NCBI GenBank assembly: GCA_016190375.1
Contig: JACPQR010000001.1
Coordinates: 1 to 45,289, forward strand
Source: Deltaproteobacteria bacterium
GTDB lineage: Bacteria > Myxococcota_A > Polyangia > JACPQR01
Reading direction: 5' to 3'
DNA: 45,289 bases
A program made the translations under genes and the position numbers. Below the pieces are notes generated by a model. It did no database searches and had not been told where the DNA came from. It saw only the letters and a list, made by a program, of their open reading frames with translations. Numbering within the stretch: the stretch's first letter is position 1; the number at the start of each line of letters is the position of its first letter. Positions 37,825-45,289 of the stretch are shown piece after piece.

Positions 37825-37846
37825 TCTTGGGGGGGTTGCTCCAAGA
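37825..37846. promoter_or_regulatory. Imperfect-loop inverted repeat upstream of the ATPase gene
   Basis: TCTTGG (37825-37830) pairs with CCAAGA (37841-37846) around a G-rich loop. It lies immediately before the palindrome at 37851-37875 and may be part of the same control region; the role is unknown. Confidence 0.3.
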
Positions 37847-37850
37847 AGCT

Positions 37851-37875
37851 TGTACTACAAGCCCATTGTAGTACA
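37851..37875. promoter_or_regulatory. Perfect palindrome upstream of the DUF234-type ATPase
   Basis: Two exact 10-bp arms (TGTACTACAA and TTGTAGTACA) flank the 5-nt loop GCCCA, ending 8 bp before the GTG start at 37884. The patch is AT-rich against its surroundings. The position suggests an operator overlapping the promoter or start. A similar arrangement sits before the first ATPase gene (6601-6623). Confidence 0.65.
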
Positions 37876-37883
37876 TTCCTCTC

Positions 37884-39272
37884 GTGGCAGACGGCGCTCT
37901 CCTCGATCGCGACGCCGAGCGGGCTCGGCTCGACGAGGCGTGGAAGGCGGCCAGACGGGGCGAGCCGCAGCTCGCGATCGTGTGGGGAAGAAGACGCGTG
38001 GGGAAGACCTTCCTCCTGGCCGACTTCGCCCGACCGCGGCGGGCCGTCTTCTTCGGGGCCACCCAGGAGTCCGAGGGCGTCGAGCTGCGTCGTCTCGGCG
38101 AAGCGGTGCGGCGCGACCTCGGCGATCGAGAGGCTGATCTGGCGGGCGGGTCGTTCGCCTCGTGGGAAGCGGCCCTGCGGTACTTCGCGGCGCTCGCACG
38201 AGAGAAGCCGCTGCTCGTGGTGCTCGACGAGGTGCCCTACCTGATGGGCTCGACCCCGGGCTTCGCCAGCATGGTCCAGGTCGTATGGGACCACGCTGCC
38301 AGGGGCTCGAAGCTGATGCTCGTGCTCACGGGCTCGTCGATCGGCGTGGTCGCGACGATGCTGGGCGAGTCGGGCGCCCTTCATGGCAGGCCGACGCTCG
38401 CGATGCGTCTCGACCCCGTCGACATCCTTGCCTCGCGGCTCTTCATGGGACGGCTGGCGCCCGACCGCTACCTCGAGGCGTATGCGGCCTGTGGGGGCTA
38501 CCCGCTGCACCTGAAGGCGTGGGACGCACGGGCGGGACTGCGGGAGAACTTGAGGCGGCTAGCGGCGAGCCCTGACGGTCTTCTGCTCTCCGACGCGGCG
38601 AGCATCCTCGCCGAGGAGCTGCGCGGCGCGGGCGGTCACGCTCGGGTCCTCGCCGCGGTCGGTCGTGGGCACACCCGCTACGGCGAGATCGCAAACGAGG
38701 CGGGACAGCGCATCGAAGCGCCCCTCGAGACGTTGATCCGGGCCGGGTTTCTGCGCAAGGCACTCCCAGTCGGCGCTCCGAAGGATGCGAAGCCCGGCTA
38801 CGAGATTGGCGATACCTACCTTGCCTTCTGGTTCTCGTGCCTCTTCGCGCACCAGACCGAGATCGAGGCTGGACAGGGCGACGCCGTCCTGGAGCGGATC
38901 ACGCCCTCCTGGCAGAGGCACCTCGGATGGGTGTTCGAGGAGGCCGCGCGGGCACACGCGGTCAGGCTGGTCAGGCGCGGCGATCTGCCCTCGGACCTCG
39001 TCATCGGCCGGTGGTGGGCGTCCCGCGGGAGCCCATGCGAGATCGACGTCCTCGGCCTGCGCGGCGCGCGAGTGGCGCTGCTCGGCGAGGCGAAGTGGCA
39101 GCGATCGCCGCTGGATCTGGCCGATCTCGAGGACCTGCGGCGCAGAGCGGAGCGAGTACCCTCGAAGGTGGACAGCCCGATCTTCGCGCTCTGGGGCCGG
39201 GGCGGCGTCGCCGCGCGGGCGAAGCGCGCGGGCGCACTGGGATGGGGGCTGCGAGAGATGCTCGCCGAGTGA
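37884..39272 (+). CDS. Stand-alone ATPase_2/DUF234-type ATP-binding protein
   Basis: A 462-residue ATPase. Walker A is VWGRRRVGKTFL (about residue 33-44), the Walker B region is LLVVLDEVPYLM, and LVLTGSS follows. A winged-helix-like region precedes the C-terminal DUF234 domain, which has a restriction-nuclease-like core (PCEIDVLGLRG...LLGEAKWQRSPLD). This is the archaeal-type ATPase family also common in bacteria. It parallels the AAA_14 ATPase at 5320-6570 in overall plan: ATPase, winged helix, nuclease-like end. GTG start, behind a palindrome. Role unknown, possibly a defence or stability element. Confidence 0.9.
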   Translation: MADGALLDRDAERARLDEAWKAARRGEPQLAIVWGRRRVGKTFLLADFARPRRAVFFGATQESEGVELRRLGEAVRRDLGDREADLAGGSFASWEAALRYFAALAREKPLLVVLDEVPYLMGSTPGFASMVQVVWDHAARGSKLMLVLTGSSIGVVATMLGESGALHGRPTLAMRLDPVDILASRLFMGRLAPDRYLEAYAACGGYPLHLKAWDARAGLRENLRRLAASPDGLLLSDAASILAEELRGAGGHARVLAAVGRGHTRYGEIANEAGQRIEAPLETLIRAGFLRKALPVGAPKDAKPGYEIGDTYLAFWFSCLFAHQTEIEAGQGDAVLERITPSWQRHLGWVFEEAARAHAVRLVRRGDLPSDLVIGRWWASRGSPCEIDVLGLRGARVALLGEAKWQRSPLDLADLEDLRRRAERVPSKVDSPIFALWGRGGVAARAKRAGALGWGLREMLAE

Positions 39273-39284
39273 GGGCTCGGGCTC

Positions 39285-40013
39285 TCAGCCCCGCGCGGGG
39301 CCGAGGTCGGTGCCCGCGGGCAGGACGGCGCGGAAGCGGTCCGACCACAGGCCGACGAGGGGTCGAGTGGCGCCGAGGTCGAGGGCGCGGAGCAGCGTCG
39401 CGACCTTTCCATCGCCGGATGAGATCGTCAGCTCGATGTTCCTTGCCCGCGAGCCGTGAAGGCTGGCGAGGGTCCGGATGGTCGTTCGGATGAGCCGGCC
39501 GTCGAGCGTGGTGTAGGTCGTGAAGGGCAGGCCAATGGACGGAGCAGGCCAGACGCCGGTGGGCACCTCGAGCTCCATCTCGCCCTCGAGGCTCGCGCGG
39601 ATGGAGCGGCGCTCGCGCATCCAGTCGATGCGGGCGACCCACTTCGGGTAGCCCCAGATCTCCCTGCCGGCGGCCCTGGCGACCTCGGTCGTGACGGGCA
39701 GCAGGTGCACCCAGATCCCCGTCTCCTTCAGCCCGGAGCCGCGGGGCCGCGCGACGAAGCCGACGGAGAGCTCGTTGTACTGGCCCACGGTCGAGTCGCG
39801 GTACTCGAAGACGGTGAGCGCGAGCAGGGCCTTCGACCCCGCTGCCACGGGCTCGAGGCCCGCGCCGGCGACTAGCGCGCGCACCGGCTCGAGCGGGACG
39901 CGGTACAGCACGTTCATCATCGAGGCATCGCGGTACAGGATCGGCAAGAGCACCTCGCCGGCGCTCGTCTTGCGGGGCTCCTGGTGCACGCCTTCGAAAA
40001 GATGGTCTCTCAT
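39285..40013 (-). CDS. Acetoacetate-decarboxylase-family protein
   Basis: A 242-residue ADC-like protein. It contains PVTTEVARAAGREIWGYPKW, in which a single Lys stands where ADC has the catalytic pair, plus LYRVPLEPVRAL, NELSVGFVARPRG and TLDGRLIRTTIRTL. Related proteins include decarboxylases and enzymes of side-chain or natural-product metabolism. The ATG overlaps the stop of the upstream acyl-CoA dehydrogenase by four bases (40010-40013), so it is the last gene of a three-gene operon. Confidence 0.85.
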   Translation of the reverse strand: MRDHLFEGVHQEPRKTSAGEVLLPILYRDASMMNVLYRVPLEPVRALVAGAGLEPVAAGSKALLALTVFEYRDSTVGQYNELSVGFVARPRGSGLKETGIWVHLLPVTTEVARAAGREIWGYPKWVARIDWMRERRSIRASLEGEMELEVPTGVWPAPSIGLPFTTYTTLDGRLIRTTIRTLASLHGSRARNIELTISSGDGKVATLLRALDLGATRPLVGLWSDRFRAVLPAGTDLGPARG

Positions 40014-41311
40014 CTCGTCCCTCCCGCGATGTCCGTCGTCCACTGCGCCTCGAGGAGCGCGAGCCGCTGGATCTCGTCGGTGCCCTCGTAGATCTGGTTC
40101 AGCCGCGCGTCGCGCAGCGCCTTCTCGACGCGGCTGGACGAGAAGATCGCGGCGTCGCCCAGGACCTCCATCGCCCGCGAGCACACCCGCCAGGCGCTCT
40201 CGGCGCAGAACGCCTTCGCGGTCGCGGCCGCGGCGGCTCGGGGAGGCAGGTGCCCGGCGGTCTGCCAGAGCAGCGACCTCGAAGCGCCGAGCTCCATCAG
40301 CATGTCGGCGAACGCGAGCGCGACGTCGTCGTGCTCCACGAGCGCGCGACCGCCGACCCGCATCGAGCGCGCGACCTCCAGCGCGGCCTCGACCGCTCCG
40401 CGCGCGATGCCGAGCGCGATCGCGCCGACGGGACCCCGGCTCATGTCCAGCGTCGCGCGGGCGAGCGCCCAGCCGCCTCGCAGCGGTCCGACGACGTGAT
40501 CGTCAGGCACGAAGACGTCGTCGAGGACGAGCTCCACCGCGTTCGCGGCCCGCTGGCCCAGCTTGCGCTCGTGACGGCCGACCGCGAAGCCGCCCTGGGC
40601 TCGTTCGACGACGAAGCAGGTCCAGCTCTCGAGCCCCTCGTCCTCGAGCGCGGCGAAGAGGCTGACCCGCTCGGCGATGTCGCCGTTCGTGATGAAGCAC
40701 TTGCGCCCCCGGATCCTCCATCCGTTCGGCACGCGACGCGCACGAGTCACGATCCGCGCCGTGCGCGCCCCTCTCGTGTCCTGGACGTCGCTCCCCGCGT
40801 CCGGCTCCGTGATCGCGAACGCGAAGAGGCTCGGCTCGCCTCGCCGGGTCCTCTGCAGCGCGGGCCACAGGAGCCGCCGGATCGCGGAGAAGTCCGCCGA
40901 GAGCAGGATGGGCAGCATCCCGAGCTCGTTCGCGCCGAGGAGGAGCCCGAGGCCGCCGCAGGCCGCACAGAGCTCCTCCATCCTCAGGTGCGCGGCCAGG
41001 AGCGGCGACGACGCGAGCGTCCAGGCCCCGCCCGTCCCCAGCGGCCGCGGAAGCGAGTCCGTGAGGATCCCGGCGCGCGCAGCGATCCTGACGAGGCCGA
41101 TCCGGTCGAAGCGATCGGGATCCGCGTCGGCTTCGAGGCAACGCGGCAGTAGCTCCCGCCGCGCGAAGTCGCGGACCTTGCGCCGGTACGCCCCGAGAGC
41201 CGGCGGCAGGAGCGAGGTGTCGATCTCCCACAGGCTCGCCGGCGGCTGACGGGTGATGAGGCGGGCGACCGCCCCCAGCTTCTCGCGCGCGAGGATGGGA
41301 TCGAGGCTCAC
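40010..41311 (-). CDS. Acyl-CoA dehydrogenase (catalytically complete)
   Basis: A 433-residue acyl-CoA dehydrogenase. It contains the FAD/substrate landmarks LFAFAITEPDAGSDV, RGRKCFITNGDIAERVSL, and the end QIYEGTDEIQRL with the catalytic Glu (YEGT). The N-terminal extension of about 60 residues is longer than in the core family. It starts GTG at 41311, overlapping the stop of the upstream gene by four bases. It likely introduces a trans double bond into an acyl-CoA; the natural substrate is unknown. It forms an operon with the second dehydrogenase and the ADC-like gene. Confidence 0.92.
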   Translation of the reverse strand: MSLDPILAREKLGAVARLITRQPPASLWEIDTSLLPPALGAYRRKVRDFARRELLPRCLEADADPDRFDRIGLVRIAARAGILTDSLPRPLGTGGAWTLASSPLLAAHLRMEELCAACGGLGLLLGANELGMLPILLSADFSAIRRLLWPALQRTRRGEPSLFAFAITEPDAGSDVQDTRGARTARIVTRARRVPNGWRIRGRKCFITNGDIAERVSLFAALEDEGLESWTCFVVERAQGGFAVGRHERKLGQRAANAVELVLDDVFVPDDHVVGPLRGGWALARATLDMSRGPVGAIALGIARGAVEAALEVARSMRVGGRALVEHDDVALAFADMLMELGASRSLLWQTAGHLPPRAAAAATAKAFCAESAWRVCSRAMEVLGDAAIFSSSRVEKALRDARLNQIYEGTDEIQRLALLEAQWTTDIAGGTR

Positions 41312-42363
41312 GCGCACCTCGCGAGATCGGCGGCGAGGATCCGTCTCAGATCGTCCGGCGTGCCCTGCGAGATCCGCAACACCTCGACGTCGCGCAGGCG
41401 CTTGCAGAGCGGGAAGTCCTCCATGTACCCGGCACCGCCGAGCACCTGGAGCGATCGGGTCACCGCGCAGGCAGCGTCCGCCGTCGCGGTCAGCCTGACT
41501 CGCGCCGAGGCCACGAGCGTCTGCCGCGCAGCCCCGAGCGCCGCGACCGCCGAGTCGGCCCTCGCGCGCGCCTCGCCGAGGAGCATGCTGACCGCGGCGT
41601 GCTTCTCGATCGCGGACCCGCCCTGGAAGCGCTCGGCCGCGTAGCGAGCCGCCTCGCGAACGGCGCCCGCCGCGCAGCCCGCCGCGAGCGCGGCCATGCC
41701 GAGCCAGAGGCGTGCGACGTGCTCCTCGAGGAGCTGGCGCGCCCGTTCTCCGCTCGCGGCGACCTCGGCCCTGCCTGCCAGCTCGACGCGGAAGAGATCG
41801 CATGCGCGCAGGCCCAGCCTTCGTCCATCGTCACGCGTGACCGCGGCCCTCGCCCTCACGAGAGCCCATCCGTCGCCCCGCACGAACGCCAGCACGTCGT
41901 CGCTGCCCGACGCGTCGGGCCGGGGAAACCCCCACGCGTGCGGAAAGATCCCAGTCGCGCGATCGCCCTCGAGCCGCGGCTCGATCCACGAAGGGTCGGG
42001 TCGCTCGAGCACCTCGAGCGGCGGGCAGCGCGGCGCGATCGGCGACGCGGCGATCGCGACGTCGCCCCCGCCGAGCTCCCGCGAGAGCCGGCGGGCCAGC
42101 GCGAGCGAGTGGAGCGCCATTCCCCAGCCCGCGCAGACGCGCCCCACCTCGAAGAGGATCGCGACCGAGCCCTCAGTGTCGATGCCGGCACCCCACAGAG
42201 CCAGATCGCCCGCCTCGACGAACCCGGCCCGCTCGGCCTCGCCGAGGACGTCCGCACCGCGCCCCCCGGCCTTCCCGCTCTCGCCGTCTGGCAGCGCCGG
42301 CGCCACCGCGCGTCCTGCGAAGCTCCGTCCTGCCTCCGCCTCCGGCCGCTCGTAGATCCACAC
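41308..42363 (-). CDS. Acyl-CoA dehydrogenase-like subunit without catalytic Glu
   Basis: A 351-residue protein with the acyl-CoA dehydrogenase C-terminal fold (FQGGSAIEKHAAVSMLLGEA, LQVLGGAGYMEDFPLCKRLR). Where the active base Glu of YEGT should stand it reads RISQGTPDD, so Gln replaces Glu. The N-terminal part is short and diverged. This suggests a non-catalytic partner that assembles with the complete enzyme encoded next (40010-41311), as in mycobacterial heterotetrameric acyl-CoA dehydrogenases. GTG start; coupled by four-base overlap. Confidence 0.85.
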   Translation of the reverse strand: MWIYERPEAEAGRSFAGRAVAPALPDGESGKAGGRGADVLGEAERAGFVEAGDLALWGAGIDTEGSVAILFEVGRVCAGWGMALHSLALARRLSRELGGGDVAIAASPIAPRCPPLEVLERPDPSWIEPRLEGDRATGIFPHAWGFPRPDASGSDDVLAFVRGDGWALVRARAAVTRDDGRRLGLRACDLFRVELAGRAEVAASGERARQLLEEHVARLWLGMAALAAGCAAGAVREAARYAAERFQGGSAIEKHAAVSMLLGEARARADSAVAALGAARQTLVASARVRLTATADAACAVTRSLQVLGGAGYMEDFPLCKRLRDVEVLRISQGTPDDLRRILAADLARCA

Positions 42364-42449
42364 GTGCGCGGACTATACCGCGGCCGGCCGGCCGCGCATG
42401 ACGGCAGTCAGTGTGCGGCCAAGCCCGAGCGCGGGACAATCCCGGCCGC

Positions 42450-43604
42450 GTGAAGGCCCTCGCGATCGCACGGAAATCGCTGCGCGAGCAGGTGCGCGAG
42501 CCCGCGATCCTCGTCGTAACCCTCCTCTTCCCATCGATGCTCGTCGTCATCTACTCCTCGGCCTTCGGTCAGGCGGAGGAAGGCGGCATCGCAAGCTACC
42601 TCAAGCTCCTGGTAGACGACGCCGACGAGGGTGACCTCGGCGCCGAGCTCGTGCAGGGGCTCAGGGAGTCCGAGTGGCAGGGCAAGCCCCTGTTCGGCAT
42701 CGTCGAGGCGCGCGACCCCGCCGCCGCCCGCATCGCGCTCGCCGAGCACAAGGTCTCCCTGCTCCTGGAGATCCCGACAGACTTCTCGGCCGACATCGCC
42801 ACGGCGCGCGCGTCCGAGCGTGCAAGTCCTCCCGAGGTCACGCTGCGTGGCGACCCTGCGTCGCTCGAGTACGTCTTCGCCCAGGGGATCCTCGACTCGG
42901 TCCTGCGGGACGCGATGGCGGAAGCGACGGGAAGGAGGGCTCCTCCGCCGGTCGAGACGGAGTACCTCCCCGGCACGGGGACGCTGTCCGACTTCCAGTT
43001 CGGCGTGCCCGGTCTGATCATCTTCGGATCGCTCTTCGCCGTCTTCTCGACCGCGATGCTCCTCGTTCGCGAGAGCACCGGTGGGACGCTCGCGCGCCTC
43101 AAGCTCACCCGCCTTTCGGCGCGCGAGCTCCTCGCGGGAGTCGCTCTGGCCTCCCTCGCCGCCTCGCTCGTCCAGATGCCCCTGACGTTCGGAGTCGCGA
43201 TCGCCACCGGCTTCGAGACCCAGGGCTCGCTGTGGCTGGCGCTGCTCGTCGGCACACTGTCGAGCTTCTCCGCGATCGGGCTCGGGTTGATCGTGGCCTG
43301 CTTCGCGAAGAACGACAGCGAGACCGGGAGCCTGGGCGCCGCGGCGGTCATGCCGATGGCGTTCATCTCCGGCGCGATCTTCCCGCTTCCGTCGGTGCCG
43401 CTGGGGCGGATCGCGGGCCACGAGGTGGAGGCCTACGACCTGCTTCCCACGACCCACGCCGCGGAGGCGATGAAGCGGATCCTGGTCCATGGCGACGGAG
43501 CCGGCGATCTCGGCTACGAGCTGGTGATGCTCACGGTGCTGTCGCTCGTCCTTTTCGCCGTCGGGGTCGTCCTGTGGCGACGCCTTCGGCTCGATCGTGC
43601 CTAG
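42450..43604 (+). CDS. ABC-2 type transporter permease, first subunit
   Basis: A 384-residue permease. An N-terminal membrane segment (PAILVVTLLFPSMLVVIYSSAF) is followed by a large outside loop to about residue 180. Five or six transmembrane segments follow (LIIFGSLFAVFSTAMLLV, LAGVALASLAASLVQMPLTF, LWLALLVGTLSSFSAIGLGL, and others). It starts GTG 42450, ten bases before... the ATPase gene begins nine bases after its stop. It pairs with the second permease at 44558 to form an exporter. Confidence 0.9.
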   Translation: MKALAIARKSLREQVREPAILVVTLLFPSMLVVIYSSAFGQAEEGGIASYLKLLVDDADEGDLGAELVQGLRESEWQGKPLFGIVEARDPAAARIALAEHKVSLLLEIPTDFSADIATARASERASPPEVTLRGDPASLEYVFAQGILDSVLRDAMAEATGRRAPPPVETEYLPGTGTLSDFQFGVPGLIIFGSLFAVFSTAMLLVRESTGGTLARLKLTRLSARELLAGVALASLAASLVQMPLTFGVAIATGFETQGSLWLALLVGTLSSFSAIGLGLIVACFAKNDSETGSLGAAAVMPMAFISGAIFPLPSVPLGRIAGHEVEAYDLLPTTHAAEAMKRILVHGDGAGDLGYELVMLTVLSLVLFAVGVVLWRRLRLDRA

Positions 43605-43613
43605 GAGGAGGGG

Positions 43614-44561
43614 ATGCCCCAGACCGTGCTCGAGACCCGGGGGTTGGTGAAGCGCTTCGGTTCGCTCACGGCGGTCCACGAGCTGAGCCTCGAGGTGTAC
43701 GAGGGCGAGGTGTTCGGGTTCCTCGGGCCGAACGGCGCTGGGAAGACGACGTCGATCCACATGATGTGCGGGCTCTCCGCGCCGGATGCGGGCCAGGTCA
43801 CGATCCGCGGCAAGCCCATCGTCGGGGGCGGCGCCGACGTGCGCGCCAGGGTCGGCGTCTGCCCGCAGAGCATCGTGGTCTGGCCGCGGCTGAGGTGCCT
43901 CGAGCAGCTCGAGTTCATCGGCCAGATGTACGGTGTCCCGGCCTCCGAGGCGCGCAGTCGCGGCGCGAAGCTCCTCGAGGAGCTCGGTCTCTCGGAGAAG
44001 AGCGGCGAGCAGGCTCGAAACCTGTCCGGCGGGATGCAGCGCCGGCTCAACATCGCGATGGCCCTCGTCCACGATCCCGAGATCATCGTCCTCGACGAGC
44101 CCGAGGCGGGGCTCGACCCGCAGAGCCGCGTCAAGGTCCGCGACTTCATCCTGTCCATGGCCCGGAAGAAGACGGTCATCGTCACCACGCACAACATGGA
44201 CGAGGCGGACCGCGTCGCCGACCGCGTCGCGATCATCGATCACGGCAAGCTCCTCGTCCTCGACACTCCCGAGGCGCTCAGGCGCAAGGTCGGGGAGGGG
44301 GACGTGGTCGAGATCGGGCTCGCCGGTGACGGCGAGGTCGGGCTCCAGGCGAAGGAGGCCCTCGGCGATCGCGTTCGCGACGCGTCGATGGACCCGGCGC
44401 GCGGCGTCCTGACCGTCAGGGCGCTCGACGCCGTGGGGGCCCTCGCCTCGATCCTGGGCGCCCTCGCCCAGGCGGGCCTGAAGCCCGGCGAGGTCCGCGT
44501 GCGCGAGAACACGCTCGAGGACGTGTTCATCCAGCTCACGGGCAGGAGCCTGCGCGAATGA
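43614..44561 (+). CDS. ABC transporter ATP-binding protein
   Basis: A 315-residue ABC ATPase. It has Walker A LGPNGAGKTT (about residues 38-47), the signature LSGGMQRRLNIA, Walker B IIVLDEPEAGLD and the H-loop TTHNMDEADRV. A C-terminal extension of about 90 residues (EIGLAGDGEVGLQA...NTLEDVFIQLTGRSL) is typical of DrrA/CcmA-like exporters. The ATG follows AGGAGGGG. The gene sits between two permeases and overlaps the second by four bases, so it probably powers one asymmetric exporter. Confidence 0.95.
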   Translation: MPQTVLETRGLVKRFGSLTAVHELSLEVYEGEVFGFLGPNGAGKTTSIHMMCGLSAPDAGQVTIRGKPIVGGGADVRARVGVCPQSIVVWPRLRCLEQLEFIGQMYGVPASEARSRGAKLLEELGLSEKSGEQARNLSGGMQRRLNIAMALVHDPEIIVLDEPEAGLDPQSRVKVRDFILSMARKKTVIVTTHNMDEADRVADRVAIIDHGKLLVLDTPEALRRKVGEGDVVEIGLAGDGEVGLQAKEALGDRVRDASMDPARGVLTVRALDAVGALASILGALAQAGLKPGEVRVRENTLEDVFIQLTGRSLRE

Positions 44562-45289
44562 AGGCGCTCGCGGTCTGCAAGAAGACCCTGCGCGAGATGG
44601 CCCGGGAGCCCAAGTCCCTGGTCATGAGCCTCCTCCTGCCCTTCGTCTTCCTGGGCATCTTCGGCTCGGCCTTCGGGACGCCGCGGCTGCAGACGCATCA
44701 GGTGCACATCGTCCTCGAGGACCCCCGGGGCGCGCCGCTCCTTCGCGCGATCCAGGCGGAGCGGTACGCGGATGGCAGGCCTGCCTTCCAGGTGCGCCGG
44801 GTTCCGAGCGCCGCCGGCTCGGAGGAGCCGCTCGAGGCGGGGACGATCTCGGCGGTCGCGTTCATCGGCGCCGATCGCGAGGGGCGACCGAGCCTGAAGG
44901 TCCGCGGCGACGCCACGAGCATGCGCTTCATCTCGGTCTCGGGCGTCCTGGGCTCCCTGCACACGCGGATTGCCGAGGGCCTCGACGGGCGCCAGGCCAT
45001 CCGGATCGTCGAGCGGCCCATCGTCGAGGTCGGGCCGGTCTCGGAGTTCGACGTCTTCGCCCCTGGCCTCATCGTCTTCGCAATGCTGCTCCTCATCCCG
45101 CAGACCGCGATGATCCTCGGCCGCGAGGTCAGGCAGGGAACCCTCCGAAGGCTCAGGCTCACCCGCCTCGGATCGGCGGGCCTGCTCGGCGGCGTGACCC
45201 TGGCGCAGATGCTCGTGGCCACGGTGCAGACCGTCCTCATCTTCCTCGGAGCGCTGGCGGTCGGCTACCACGCGCAGGGATCGATCGTC
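44558..45289 (+). CDS. ABC-2 type transporter permease, second subunit (partial)
   Basis: The ATG overlaps the ATPase stop by four bases, and the frame stays open to the window end (about 244 codons, no stop). An N-terminal membrane segment (SLLLPFVFLGIFGSAFG) is followed by an outside domain and then membrane helices (APGLIVFAMLLLIPQTAMIL, LAQMLVATVQTVLIF). It is paralogous in plan to the first permease (42450-43604): both begin with a KALA...REP start. The C-terminal helices are cut off by the window edge. Confidence 0.9.
   Translation, partial: MKALAVCKKTLREMAREPKSLVMSLLLPFVFLGIFGSAFGTPRLQTHQVHIVLEDPRGAPLLRAIQAERYADGRPAFQVRRVPSAAGSEEPLEAGTISAVAFIGADREGRPSLKVRGDATSMRFISVSGVLGSLHTRIAEGLDGRQAIRIVERPIVEVGPVSEFDVFAPGLIVFAMLLLIPQTAMILGREVRQGTLRRLRLTRLGSAGLLGGVTLAQMLVATVQTVLIFLGALAVGYHAQGSIV

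Noticed and set aside
42408..44243. Long minus-strand frame opposite the ABC transporter genes
   Set aside because: The plus-strand ABC genes are complete with all motifs; the opposite frame shows only charged low-complexity sequence.

Overview
The window is strongly G+C-rich with densely packed genes and looks like chromosomal DNA of a Myxococcota-type (deltaproteobacterial) organism. The signs are two Hanks-type Ser/Thr kinases (one fused to an AAA ATPase and TPRs, one to a membrane anchor and PEGA repeats), two DUF4388 proteins, an FHA-sigma54 regulator, Cys-rich lipoproteins (one with a Gly-Glu hexamer repeat and poly-Asp), and a priA/def/fmt neighbourhood. No rRNA, tRNA, CRISPR array or transposase was seen. 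The taxonomic call is inference from gene content.

Layout. 1-1.5 kb: two tiny secreted proteins and a frameshifted Cys-rich lipoprotein. 1.7-5.3 kb: an orphan FlhB/SctU export protein coupled by a 4-nt overlap to priA. 5.3-8.6 kb: an accessory block (AAA_14-type ATPase with a promoter palindrome, divergent ahpC/oxyR, an addiction-module antitoxin with an internally deleted toxin) between priA and its usual partners. 8.7-12.6 kb: receiver-DUF4388-J-like protein, def, fmt. 12.6-16.4 kb: SUMF1-like lipid/envelope-type protein, DUF4388 membrane protein, zinc-ribbon membrane protein, Fe-S protein. 16.5-22.6 kb: an MBL-fold gene and a giant kinase whose stop codons once overlapped at CTAG; two toxin-antitoxin cassettes now sit at that junction between duplicated gene ends. 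22.6-25.6 kb: VOC, FmdB, lipoprotein, alcohol dehydrogenase, single-domain response regulator. 25.6-30.5 kb: tandem and inverted repeats, an atypical lone SufD, phosphoribosyltransferase, Hsp20, PRC-barrel and a membrane protein. 30.8-37.7 kb: HAD hydrolase, methyltransferase, FHA-sigma54 activator, Cys-rich lipoprotein, PEGA kinase, DMT exporter, Uma2 nuclease-fold protein. 37.9-39.3 kb: a second stand-alone ATPase, again behind a palindrome. 39.3-42.4 kb: an operon of acetoacetate-decarboxylase-like protein and two acyl-CoA dehydrogenases, one lacking the catalytic Glu. 42.4 kb-end: an ABC-2 exporter operon cut by the window edge.

The most unusual material is the nested toxin-antitoxin insertion at 17084-18723. 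Others worth following are the matching palindromes before the two unrelated stand-alone ATPases, the deleted toxin at 8224-8328, the 50-bp tandem repeat with an inverted copy in the sufD 3' end, the 26-bp inverted repeat that supplies a stop codon at 27570-27656, and the active/inactive acyl-CoA dehydrogenase pair.
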